64,000 nt of DNA from Rhynchospora pubera (lineage: Eukaryota > Streptophyta > Magnoliopsida > Poales > Cyperaceae). Position numbers and translations under genes: made by a program. The notes under the pieces are model-generated. The model searched no databases. It was not told the DNA's origin and saw only the letters and a list, made by a program, of their open reading frames with translations. How positions within the stretch are numbered: the stretch's first letter is position 1; every line of letters starts with the position of its first letter. The stretch covers positions 64,891,676-64,955,675 of the forward strand of contig CM051460.1 of assembly GCA_028095005.1 (NCBI GenBank), given 5' to 3'. Shown piece by piece: positions 24,401 through 35,900 of the stretch.

Positions 24401-27400
24401 CTGGCAATTTCAACCTTCAAAACCTACTCATTCTCACAGCCATCAAGGCCGACCCGTCTCGTGTTATGGATTACATCAATCGGTTAGATAACTTTGATGG
24501 GCCTGCTGTTGGTGAGGTGGCTGTGGAGGCACAACTCTACGAGGAGGCATTTGCCATCTTTAAGAAGTTCAATTTGAATGTGCAAGCGGTGAATGTCCTC
24601 TTAGATAATATCCAGAGCATCGAGAGAGCTGTGGAGTTTGCATTCAGGGTCGAGGAAGAGGCTGTCTGGAGCCAGGTTGCGTTGGCTCAGCTACGTGCTG
24701 GTCTTGTCAGTGATGCCATTGAATCGTTTATTCGGGCTGATGATGCAGTTCACTTTTTGGAAGTGATCAAGGCGGCTGAGGATGCTGAGGTGTATGATGA
24801 TTTGGTTAAGTACCTGCTCATGGTCCGGCAAAAAACCAAAGAACCCAAGGTTGATGGTGAACTTATCTATGCCTATGCCAAGATTGATCGGTTGGGTGAG
24901 ATTGAGGAGTTCATTCTCATGCCGAATGTGGCTAATCTGCAAAATGTGGGAGATAGGTTGTATGATGCTGCACTTTATGAGGCAGCCAAGATTATATATG
25001 CATTTATTTCTAACTGGGCCAAGCTGGCTGTTACCTTGGTGAAGCTGAAGCAGTTTCAGGGGGCTGTTGATGCTGCACGCAAGGCTAACAGTGCAAAAAC
25101 TTGGAAGGAGGTCTGTTTTGCATGTGTCGATGCAGAGGAGTTCAGGCTTGCCCAAATTTGTGGTCTTAATATCATTATTCAGGTATATTTTCTTCCTTGT
25201 GGAGCTAGTTCTTGTTGTGTTAGAGCCATCAAAATAAATTGGTCTTTAAGTCTGCAACTTCTATAAGATTTCTTCCAGCACAAAACTTGCAGTTAATTGC
25301 ATCTTACTTTTTTGCTAGAATTTTTTTAGTTTAATCTCGAAAATAAAGATTCACTATGGGGCCGTTTGGATCGCTTAGGAATAGGAGGAATTTCCTATTC
25401 CTAGGCATAAAGTATTGGGAAGTGTGTAATTTTGTGAAGAGTTTGGATTGTTTATAATAAATTTATGCCTAGGAATAAGAAATGCCTCCTATTCCCATAT
25501 GATCCAAACAGCCCCTATGTTTTTATCTTTCTTTTCGGGTATATTTTTTTATTTGTATTTCTTCTCTTAGCTTTGATGTTTTGTTTATTTGATTTTTGCT
25601 TCTTCTTTGGTTGGTCTTATTTTATTAAAAAGATGTCCAAATGTTAAGATACTGTCTTGTTTTGTTGCTATACTTTTCAGTGCTTTGTGGCATTTTGATA
25701 TTTGTGAAATTGAACAAATAAGCATCACTCTAGTTACGTACTTGCACTGATAAAATTCACAGGAAACACTATCATCACTTAATTTTTATGATTTTTTCAG
25801 GTAGATGACCTTGAAGAAGTCAGTGAATATTACCAAAATCGTGGTTGTTTCAATGAACTCATCTCCCTCATGGAGAGTGGACTTGGGCTTGAGCGGGCCC
25901 ACATGGGGATCTTCACTGAACTTGGCGTGCTCTATGCCCGTTACCGGCCTGAGAAACTGATGGAACACATAAAGCTTTTCTCAACCCGTCTGAACATTCC
26001 AAAACTCATCCGTGTTTGTGACGAACAACAGCACTGGAAAGAACTCACCTTCTTGTACATACAATATGATGAATTTGACAATGCAGCCTCGACTATAATG
26101 AACCACTCTCCTGATGCATGGGACCACATGCAATTCAAGGATGTGGCAGTCAAGGTGGCGAATGTGGAGCTTTACTACAAGGCTGTTCATTTCTACTTGC
26201 AAGAACATCCGGATTTGATAAATGACATGCTTCATGTGTTGGCACTCAAACTCGATCATACACGTGTTGTTGATATTATGCGCAAGGTCTGAATTTATTA
26301 TTTTAGGTTTTTTTACTTATTCCTTTTGGCACTTGGTACAACATTTGTGTGCTATACTGTTGTAGAAAATGAGGAAAATTGCAGCCTATATAACACTGTC
26401 ACACCACGACCACCGAGGCATGCATGACAGAACCATCCTTAAATACACATTTACTACTGTACAACTCTAAATCTTAACTAAATTTTAGCTAGCAAGTATC
26501 ATGATCTAAAATTTAAATTGAAAATTAAATGTTTAATTCACAAACATGCAGCATTTAAATGAAAGACCGCCTTAAATTTCTAACTAGCAATAAGTGTAGA
26601 GAACTAATAAGACCACTCCTTTTTTTTTCCTGCCCCCTCAACTCCATTTATATACTTAATACTCCAAGGATACTTAATGTGTGTCTCATTTCTTCCTCAC
26701 CTTAGGAAATTGATAGTGAGGAATGAGGTTTAATTAATGGCAATAATTTTGTTTATTTACTGTCGTTTGTTTATATAGGCTGGACAGTTGCATTTGGTGA
26801 AGCCATACATGGTGGCAGTTCAGAGCAATAATGTTGCTGCTGTTAATGAAGCATTAAATGAGATTTATGTTGAGGAGGAAGACTATGACCGCCTTCGCGA
26901 GTCAGTTGATTTACATGACAACTTTGACCAGATTGGCCTTGCTCAGAAGGTAAACTGGTGTTACAAACAGCTGATAGTAATGGTATTGGCATCTTGTGTA
27001 GTATTCCGTGAAACAATAAAAGTTATGCTTGGTAGTTGAATCATATTTTGAGAGTTGATCTGATGAAAAATTGCTAAGAGATTTTGTGATGCAATACTCC
27101 AATCAGCAGAACGATCTGTGATGCAATAACATGAATGTATAATTTGAGTTCAATATCTGTGATTAATGCACTTGACTTCCTTGGTAACAATTAAAGACTG
27201 TTTGTGTTCATAATTGATTGTTGTTTCAGTTGGAGAAACATGAGCTTTTGGAGATGAGACGCATTGCTGCTTATATTTACAAGAAAGCTGGGAGGTGGAA
27301 GCAATCAATTGCGCTATCCAAGAAAGACAATATGTACAAGGATGCCATGGAGACTTGCTCTCAGTCTGGTGAGCGTGATCTCTGTGAGGAGCTGCTCGTT

Positions 27401-28370
27401 TACTTTATTGAACAGGTATCTTGACACTGCAATCAAGTTGGCACCTTTTACCCTGCATGGCATCTCATTTTAAAAACTAAAGTTGAAGATTTCGGACCTA
27501 AAAGTTTATCTTCCTTTTATTGATTTATTTTTTTTTTGAAAAACTGTAGAACCTAAACTTTTCTAAATAATGAATTTACCTTTGGGATAGATCTTACTGG
27601 TAATCATAGTGAACTGATTTCCCCTTAGGCTTCCAACTGGTGGTGGCTGACAATTAATAACTTTTAGTTATTATGTATGTTTCTTTTTCTGAAATACTGC
27701 AGGGAAAGAAAGAGTGCTTTGCTTCTTGCCTGTTTATATGCTATGACTTGATACGGCCTGATGTGGCTTTGGAGCTTGCCTGGTTTAATGGCATGATCGA
27801 CTTTGCGTTCCCCTACCTTTTACAGGTTCATATTCATATTTTCATTTCAATATCATATTCATCTTCATAATACCTCTTAACTTCTAATGAATCTCAATTC
27901 TTAAGGAAAATAGTGCTAGATAATTTATATAAAACTTCACCAATGCAGTTTATTCGTGAGTATACTGGAAAGGTGGATGAACTCATAAAGGATAAAATTG
28001 AGGCAAATAATGAGGTTAAAGCCAAAGAGCAAGAAGAGAAGGAACTCGTTGCTCAGCAGGTATGCCTGTCCACAACATATTGACATGATTATGAAACTGC
28101 AGCTAGCCTCTTCATTTACCTCATGTTCTGTCTCCTACTGACTTATAGCTTGCTGAACTAATATGAGCTTTCGATTTGACTTTTGTTCTTTTTTGACAGA
28201 ACATGTATGCACAATTGCTGCCTCTTGCATTGCCTGCACCCCCTGGCATGGGGGTCCCACCTCCACCCATGGGAGGCATGGGAGGAATGGGCATGCCTCC
28301 ACCTCCCATGGGCGGCATGGGCATGCCTCCCATGCCAGCTTTCGGCATGCCCCCAATGGGAACTTATTAA
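15489..28370 (+). CDS. CHC: Clathrin heavy chain, complete gene of 30 coding exons
   Basis: The spliced reading frame is 5127 nt and gives 1708 residues, close to the about 1700 of plant clathrin heavy chains. The start is the ATG at 15489 (MAAANAPI...), typical of plant CHC. Residues 1-330 form the seven-bladed beta-propeller that binds adaptors (PMQPLRRPITADSALMNP, then NNQIINY). A helical linker follows, then the seven clathrin heavy-chain repeats from about 540 to 1570, and the trimerisation region. The last 57 residues form a Gly/Met/Pro-rich tail (repeated MGGMGMPPMP-like words), a plant feature that replaces the animal tail. The protein forms triskelia that coat vesicles at the plasma membrane and trans-Golgi network. 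All 29 introns use GT-AG and every junction keeps frame, so the gene looks functional. I cannot tell CHC1 from CHC2. Confidence 0.98.
20282..20330 (+). mobile_element. 49-bp 5'-truncated SINE tail in clathrin intron 15
   Basis: The insert reads TAGCCTACCCCAACTTG then TTTGGGAC, and ends in a (GTT)n tail. This is the 3' end typical of plant Au-type SINEs (known from memory). An 18-bp direct repeat TGCATATATCATAATTTA flanks it exactly (20264-20281 and 20331-20348), the mark of LINE-assisted insertion. Everything upstream of the tail is missing. Confidence 0.85.
21958..22030 (+). mobile_element. 73-bp 5'-truncated SINE tail in clathrin intron 21
   Basis: It has the same family end (TAGCCTACCCAAACTTG, TTTGGGACAAAAGG, then (TTG)n). 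It is flanked by TGTGCTTATTCAGAA (21943-21957) and TGTGCCTATTCAGAA (22031-22045), 14 of 15 bases identical. It holds about 20 more bases of the SINE body than the copy at 20282. Confidence 0.8.
22896..24179 (+). other. Longest clathrin intron (intron 23)
   Basis: 1284 bp, AT-rich. It carries the duplicated phrase 'cattgatctt' near 23818 and 23845 and a region at 23840-23970 that weakly resembles the interior of the fold-back MITE family at 31048. No ends or target duplication can be seen. No coding exon is expected here, because exons 23 and 24 join in frame. Confidence 0.5.
25358..25515. mobile_element. Tourist-like MITE, 158 bp, in clathrin intron 24
   Basis: Terminal repeats GGGGCCGTTTGGATC and GATCCAAACAGCCCC, flanked by the 3-bp repeat TAT (25355-25357 and 25516-25518). 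The core word 'attgggaagtgtgtaatttt' is shared with three other copies in this window. Three-base duplications and these ends fit PIF/Harbinger-derived elements. Confidence 0.88.
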
Positions 28371-29620
28371 ATTAACTGAGCGTATCAGGTTTGATAAACT
28401 TGGATGCTTGTGGTGAGACGTAGGCATGGTATAGTTTTGGAGAAGAGAAAATTTCCTTCTAGGGTTTTGGGGGTGGGTCTGAGTGAGGCCTGTTTTTGTA
28501 TAGGATTTAAATTGTCTTATGATACAGTATATGTGACTTAGGTTTTTGCATCTTGATATTCTTTGTTGTGGTGCTTGTGTTATTTTCCATTGTATTTTTC
28601 CATTTGTGAGAATTTTACCATTAGGTGAAGGCTTGATCCTCCTATCTCTTTCATACAGTTGTTTTAGCAGAGATATAGGTTGCGGTAATAATCTGGGTAC
28701 TTTAAACTGTTACATGTAATTAATGTTGCTTCCAGAGGTGGTCAGTGTCCTTCTGTACATTGCTTCTGTAGCAAGACTAGTGGGCTGTAAAAATATTCAT
28801 CGCTTTCACTTAAAAAAGAAAAATCCATCGACTTAAAAAAAAATGTAAGGGTGTGAAGGAAAGGCTGATAAAGCAATCCAAGTCCAAGCTGATCTGTATG
28901 CATGTTTTGAAATAAAGAGGTTATAAAAGATCCGATTAAACGAACAAATCTGTCCGTCTTGAGCTATGCCAGTTTCGGTCTTCCCCGTTTCTGTAACAAA
29001 AACATTTTAGATTTTACATTCCGAAAATAAAAAAATTGTTGAAAAATTTTATAATTGCTTTTACGAGAATTTCTATTCCAGTTTTTGTAGTCAGAAAATT
29101 TTGTAAAATATTCCCCATATGAGCTACACGAGAATTTCAAAATTTGTAATGTTGAATTAGAATTGCTTACCACCATCCTTTACATTCCATCATCCTCTCA
29201 TTTCCATCCCGCGCTTAAGTTACCCATCCTAACTCCTGACATTACTCACCCCTTCTCTAACTTCCAGTGTTTACTCACCCATCCCCTCTCTCCATCTCAT
29301 GATGTCCTATAAAATAATACTAATTGTCCTATGTTATGATACTAATTGTTCTATATTATAATATTATTTTTATTGAAAATTAGGACAATTAAATTTTATC
29401 CTCACAGTTAAGATATTTTATCTGGACAATCATTATAGGAACCCAGACAATTAGTTTATAGGATCAGGATAATTAGTGTACAGAATTAAGAAATTAGTTT
29501 ACAGAAATAGGACAGTTAGAAAAATAATATTGTCTATCTTGAAAAAAAAAATTAATCCTGAAAAATATTATTATCTATCATAGAAACTAGGATAATTAGC
29601 ATTCATAACTAGAAATAGTT
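28371..29620. other. Clathrin 3' UTR and spacer
   Basis: The first 300-400 bp after the stop are T-rich and probably 3' UTR. From about 29180 to 29600 there are many short repeats of the type 'gacaattagt' and a CATCC-rich start that has a loosely inverted partner at about 30110-30135. This could be an older element that hosts the MITE at 29631. No gene seen. Confidence 0.4.
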
Positions 29621-29630
29621 ACGAAAATAA

Positions 29631-30038
29631 GAGGATTGTTAAAATGCTATGCATAGCACGGATGTCCTTCGTCCTACGGATTCGTTCTTGTATTTCATAC
29701 TTCAAACAACCGATCCAAACTGTTCATTATCTTCTTCATATTGAAATCTCATTAGAAACCAAATTTTACATTTTTTTAAAAAATTTTTACTATTTTTATC
29801 AGATTTTTTAAAATACTTAATCTAATAAATTCTGGACCCTTCAATGACAGTGATTTTCAAAAATTTGAGAAAAATAGTAAAAAAATTCAAAAAAAAAATG
29901 TAAAATTTAGTTTCTAATAAGATTTCAATATGTAGAAGATAATGAACGGTTTGGATCGGTTGTTTGAAGTATGAAATACAAGAACAAATCCGTAGCACGA
30001 AGGACATCCATGCTATGCATAGTATTTTAGCAATCCTC
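29631..30038. mobile_element. Fold-back MITE, 408 bp, near-complete inverted repeat
   Basis: The left end GAGGATTGTTAAAATGCTA faces the right end TAGTATTTTAGCAATCCTC, and almost the whole length pairs (for instance CATACTTCAAACAACCGATCC with its reverse complement near 29955). The flanks ACGAAAATAA (29621-29630) and ATGAAAATAA (30039-30048) match at 9 of 10 bases, the size range of Mutator-type duplications. Confidence 0.88.
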
Positions 30039-30048
30039 ATGAAAATAA

Positions 30049-31038
30049 TATGTGGGGAGGGAGGGGATGGGGTGGGAGGTCAACATGAGGAGGGAGGGGG
30101 GAGGGGGAGTATGCTTTGGATGATGGAATTAGCGTAAAAAATAGAAAGGTATTAGCGCTGACTAAAATGAAAATGTAAAATGCGTTTTCTAAGGGGATGA
30201 TGGGATGGAGAATCTAGGGAATGATTGTTATAAGTCCGATATTGAATTTTCTGAGTTAAGATTATGTTATCCGTGCAAGATATGATGGCTGACAGGTTTT
30301 CCAAAGAAGTATGGATCTCCTCGATCTGTCTATCCTTCCATCAGAAAGCCGCACTTACACATTTTAAGATTTTCTACTGAATGCAAATACATATTTTGGA
30401 AGCTGCTCCTACAGTTTCTCATATTTTTTTCTGCATTGTCCTCTCTTCTACTCTTTCTACCACATTCTCAATGCCTGTAGAAACTCAGATTCTCAACTTG
30501 TTCTCTTTAGTTATCCCTCACTTTGGTCTTCCATTAATAACCTTACTGGTAGAGATAAGGAAGGATGCAAAAATTCTTTTACCAGGTTTTTGTTGGTCTA
30601 TTTTTGGCTGGAGAGAATTAGGCTCATTTTTCAAGTAGGATCACATAGAGCTTACAATTCTGTTTATTCTTCAATGTTGAGCACTTGAGCTTATTTCACT
30701 TGAGCAACTTAAGAAAACTTAGCTGATTATACTTCCTGTTGTAAGTGGGGATCAAGCTCCAGCAGTTGCTGGCATGGATTCTATTGATGGGGGGACCTCT
30801 ACAGGAAGGTTCCAGAGACAAACCCAGTCAACCTTGAGGTTCTGTCAGATGAATATCTTCTTAGCCCTGAGTGATTCAGAAGAAGGTGAAGTCACTTGGT
30901 GAAGAATGAATGGATCGAGCTCCCGGAACCTTCTGATTTTTTCTTTTTCTCTTCTTACTCGCAGCCTGTCTAAGGTGCTTGATTTGGCCGATATGTAATT
31001 TGTATTTTTATTTTTCTTTCCTTCACTATGGGACGGTT
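30049..31038. other. Spacer, no gene recognised
   Basis: 30050-30120 is G-rich ('gggaggggatgggg'). 30250-31000 has short frames only, none with a recognisable motif. Confidence 0.4.
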
Positions 31039-31047
31039 TTTTTATTA

Positions 31048-31477
31048 GAGCAAGGTTCCGGTGCCACATTTTTTGGTGCCACATTTGCCACACTTTTCTT
31101 TTTATTTTAAATTTAAAATATTTGAAATGCAATCGTCCGATCCAAACCGTTGATCTTGTTCATTTTAACGACGGATGCATTGTTCTAAAATTTTATAATT
31201 TTTAAAGTTTATTTGATACTTGATCAAGAGGTTGAAAAATCGACATATTAGAATTAATCTATTTTAGTTATTTTGATCCGTTCATTTTTGACCTTTTGAT
31301 CAAGTATCAAATAAACTTCAAAAATTGTAAAATTTTATGACAATGCATCCGTCGTTAATATGAACAAGATCAACGGTTTGGATCGGACGATTATATTTTA
31401 AATTTTTAAATTTCAAATAAAAAAGCAAAGTGTGGCATTTGTGGCACCAAAAAAAGTGTGGCACCGGAACCTTACTC
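31048..31477. mobile_element. Mutator-like fold-back MITE, 430 bp, 9-bp target duplication
   Basis: Ends GAGCAAGGTTCCGGTGCCAC and GTGGCACCGGAACCTTACTC; the two arms of about 200 bp are inverted copies of each other. The 9-bp repeat TTTTTATTA flanks it perfectly (31039-31047 and 31478-31486). Length, long arms and 9-bp duplication point to a non-autonomous Mutator-like element. Confidence 0.92.
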
Positions 31478-31596
31478 TTTTTATTATTTTTTTTTTCCTA
31501 TGTTTGCAGTTTGTACTCTTTCTTTTATCATTTAAATAATCGAAATTTCCCTGTGGCGGGGATCCGTTTTTTACAAAATTTATGGCTTTCTTATTA

Positions 31597-32090
31597 CTAG
31601 ATATGGCAGTCGCAACTTTGCTGCATTATATTTTTTTAGATGACAATAATTCAACATGAACTATTTTAGTTTCATCGTGCTATGCTTTTTAAATGATAAT
31701 AATTCATCGACACAACTATTTTAATATATTTAATAAAAAATAAAACTATTTTTAATTATAGAAAATTCAAAAAATAGAAAACTATATTTACCTAATGTAA
31801 AAAAGTCAAAAATAGAGAAAACAAATCACGGAATTTAATTAATACTAGATATGACAGCTTTGATGCGCTATATTTTATTAGATGACAATAATTCAGCATG
31901 AACTACCTTAATTTCGTCGCGCTATATTTTTTAAATGATAATAATTCATCATAAACTACCTTAAAATAATGATTGACACAACTATTTTTAATATATATTA
32001 ATAAAAAAATAAAAACTATATTTACCTAGTGTAAAAAAAAGATAAAAAATAGAGAAAAAAAATCAAAGAACTTAATTAATATTATAGATT
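31597..32090. repeat. Tandem duplication of about 249 bp
   Basis: Copy one starts with 'tagatatggcagtc' near 31598, copy two with 'tagatatgacagc' near 31847. Both then run through 'agatgacaataattca', 'aaatgataataattcat' and an A-rich end. The copies differ by scattered substitutions and small gaps. Confidence 0.8.
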
Positions 32091-32931
32091 ATAAATTATA
32101 GATATAGATTAGTAGTTTAATGTACTGTAGCAAGATTTTTGAATGCGCAAAACTTAACTTCATTGAATGAAAATAAAAGGACATGCACAACTATGATTAT
32201 AATAAATTGCTACAAAGCACTCAAACATGCCATAACGATTACAAGGTGGTGAGAGGCTTGAGCGTCGCGTCTTGAAGTGGGTGTCGATGGGATAGGGTAG
32301 ACTAGAGACGTGTGAATTATTGGAGGGGACGAGGAGAGAGCAAGGAGAAAGTGAACGAGTGTCTCGTGCATGCATATCTTGTATTGTAGCTCGGGCCTCC
32401 GGGCTCCGGGTGCGCAGATTTTGAGCTGAGAGGAAGTAATACGTGCAGTCCAGTCCAGTTTAATTATATATAGCTGAATTATAGCTGATTAGCTGTCGAC
32501 CTGTCGTGACATTCCCTCCTTAATTAGGAAAATAAATAAGAGAATTTCTTGCAGCAGCTTAGCTTTAAGTGGGCTCCGGTTTGATTAATTAATGTTAATA
32601 ATCCCACATGGGATTCGGAAACACGAATCTGAGGCGATAAATATATGCCCGAGAGCACATCTCCTGTGGTTGCGACCACAACAAGAGTGCCATCTGACAC
32701 CTGCCTTTCTGTGCAGGTTGGCATCGCAGGTTGGGCTTGGCGGGTACCTGATCCATCGTCTTGATCCAGGTGGCCCAGGTACGCCTACCCTTTTTGTCAC
32801 ACATACAAATAAATATAGAAAATTCGATTAATAATTAATAAAAGAATCTACTAATTGATATACTGTAACAGCACGGAGGCAAAATAAGCTCGCTATTTCT
32901 TTTCTTTCAACAAAGAAGAAGAATTAATTAA
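32091..32931. other. Intergenic, downstream of the DEG9-like gene
   Basis: No convincing gene. Overlapping open frames at 32524-32831 on both strands (around 'ggttgggcttggcgggtacctgatcc') have no recognisable motif. Part of this stretch is 3' UTR of the minus-strand protease gene. Confidence 0.35.
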
Positions 32932-35900
32932 TTAATTAATAGTCCCAGATTTAATAATTTCAGCCTTCAAATCGTCTGACATGGCAGAAGCTATGCAATT
33001 TTTCCTCACAATGTCATGTGTTGCTGCCTTCGCACTCTTTGTTTCCAGCACCACAATCTATATATCAAAAGAAATTTATAGAAAACAAGTGATTATGGGA
33101 TTAATTCTAGGAAACAATTAATAAAGAACTACTGCTGTAATCGATTATGTAACTGTTATTCTAAGAATGCTTGATACATTTCTTTGAATATTTATCTGTT
33201 TTGAAGACCGTAGTGCCTGTGTAATAATTTTCTACAATGAAAAGAGGTTTTCTGATGAAACGTCATCATTCCAGTAATTGCCATCATGATGCATCATTAC
33301 CAGTTTTATTTTGTAAAAAAATTGGAGCTGTTTGCCAGTTTTTAAGTTTTGCTATTTTTTAATTATTAAAAAAAAAAGATTCCGTCCATGTACTTCCATA
33401 TATGTAAATATTAGTTGATCTTTGACTTTGAGTACTCAATTAGGTAAATTTTTTTTTTAAATCTCTCAATGAGCTTTCACAAATATCCAATAAAGAATAA
33501 GGAAACTGTTTTAAAATCAACAAATAGATACATGCCTGCTGGTACTCCAAATCAAATGTAAGATATTCCTCGTTGCATTCTTCCACCATTTGTACCAAGC
33601 TTTTCAGGTTATTCACAGGCTTGCCGTTGAAAGAAATCACCTACATACCAAATATAATTAGGTCAGAAGCCAACACTACAAAAATAAAGGGTACAATATA
33701 TTGTAAATTAGCAGAAACAATTAATTGAATCACCTGAGTGTTCACAATATCTTCATAACCAATGTTGATGTCAGCAACAAGCACCTAATTCAAAAGCAAA
33801 AGGGAAAGAGTTACAAAAACTCAACATAACATAAATAGATATATCACACAATATCTCATCTCTATTTTTTTTTTTTTTTGAAGAAAAACAAGGGTCTAGC
33901 CCTTGTCTTTTAAATTATATCTCATCTCTAATTGAACCTGAGAGACAATGACAAGTTGTTCATCTTCAGATTGTGCCATCGCATGGAGTTGCTTCTCCAA
34001 CAACTTAATGGGTGTATCCATCACGTTCGGAAACTGTGTTAAAGAGCAAACCAGTAATTATTCAGACTTCAATTCAGGAAAAATTCAGAAACTCTACTAG
34101 AGGTGAGTTGAACTTCATAGAAGATCTCATTTCGTTCTTCTCTAATCATCGGATTCATCGATTCTGTCCTTAAAGTTTATATCATTGTGATCATCCGGTA
34201 GTTCCCACTAAAAATGTGTATAGAAATGAATTGTTGAAATCATATCCAAAGGTTGGAAAATGCAACCTAGGATAATTTATTTACGAATTAAGAACTTAAA
34301 TATTAAATTACAATTCTAGTTTCTTGAAATAACTTGGGTTGCAAAAAAAAAAATTAGGAAATTTTATTGCCAAAATTAACTAGTTTGTTTCACTGTACAA
34401 AATCAAACATGACAAAGTATTCTATTGTCAATTTTGTAAAGCAATATCCAACAAATTATAAGACAAGGACTGAAATTTTACCACTGGGTTTATATCATTG
34501 AACTAAAACATAAGCGAAACAGAACAGTAATTGCCTCAGAAACTTTGCAAAATTGACTAGTATACAAGTAGGTAAAGAGATCTAGAATGATTGGTAAAAG
34601 TACCTCAGACTGAAGATATGGGATAGTCACATGTATGAACACAAAGCCCGCAACAATATAATAAGAAGGAGGCCTTCCATTTATGTGGAGGGGCATTAGT
34701 CTTTTGGGAATGGAAAGATTTGTACTGAATTCAACAACTTCGTTATCACGAAGCACCTTTATTACTGCCTTCTGACCAGTATATTTCTGAGAGATGAGGT
34801 AGCTAAATCCTATTCTTTCCCCGTTCCTAAATGGAACTGAAATGGAGCAAAACAAAGTTGTAAGCATTACATGTCTCAACCAAGGTCCATGACACCTTAT
34901 CTTTTTTAATAGGCAAAATATTCTATTTTCTTTGATATCAAACACCTTCGATTGTTAGCGATGACATTTAAGGAACTGGAGTTATGGTATGTATTTTTGT
35001 TCCTCTTTATTTTGAATATATACCTGTTCCATCATTAGCAATATTTACCCCATCAAAGCTGAGAATAATATCTGATTGTTTGAGACAACAAGACTCCAGA
35101 GAAGTGGGTTCCACTCGCCTGACACGGATTCCTTTCTGGTCTGGCTTCATCCCCATAGCCTTGCGCAGATCAGGGTTTTCCATCTTTTGCCATTCAATGC
35201 CTAGAACAGGAAACCCTAATACCAACAAATTAAGAGGAAAAAATTGCATTAAATTTCACATAGAAATCAGCCTGTTGCAACTCATCTTTTAAACATTGTT
35301 AATTAGTTGGTTTTCTAGCTAATCAAGCTATCAAATTACAATTTTATTTTTTTTCATCTCAATCTTTTTTCTTTTTCTGTATGTATCATTCTAACCAATA
35401 CCAGTGTTACGGGGAGAAAAGAAAATTATGTATATGTTTCTGACCATTACCTGTATATTGTCCAGATTTTTCATAATCGGTAATGAAATGCGTAATAACA
35501 GGAGTAGGGATGACATATCCTATATTGTCAACACCTTGATCTTTGAGACATTGAAATGCTATCCCCACACACTGCCCCTTGTTGTTGAAGGCAGGCCCCC
35601 CTGAATTTCCATTGTTTATTGCTGCATCTACCTGGTCACACCATTTTAAAGTGCATACTGAATTACTGGCACATAAAAAAATGAATTGATAACAGACCTG
35701 AATTATCCAGTCTAATCAATTATTACCAGAGCAGTAATTTTTTTTAGAACACTTTTTGGACTTTTCGCAGCTAGGACCTAACCAACCAAGAATATGTCAA
35801 TCAAGGGATCACAAAAAAAGCCACAAAGTCTCATGTTGACTAAAAGAAGATGGTTCTGAAAAACTGCAACAAATATAAGATTCATTTAACCTTTATTAAT

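Larger units (their letters stand above)
15489..28370 (+). other. Exon map of the clathrin heavy chain gene
   Basis: Coding exons: 15489-15533, 16175-16379, 16894-16982, 17092-17170, 17372-17499, 17704-17802, 17904-18012, 18110-18189, 18609-18836, 18936-19001, 19270-19386, 19508-19705, 19799-19915, 20009-20068, 20156-20242, 20412-20495, 20643-20777, 20881-20943, 21031-21135, 21258-21370, 21569-21821, 22236-22372, 22617-22895, 24180-25182, 25801-26286, 26779-26949, 27230-27415, 27703-27825, 27949-28059, 28200-28370. Borders were set by GT/AG sites and continuity with the known plant CHC protein. The longest intron is 22896-24179; exon 24 (1003 nt) is by far the largest exon. Confidence 0.93.

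Noticed and set aside
28121..28427. Several Gly/Met/Pro- or His-rich frames on both strands
   Set aside because: They are shadows of the repetitive tail-encoding last exon of the clathrin gene.
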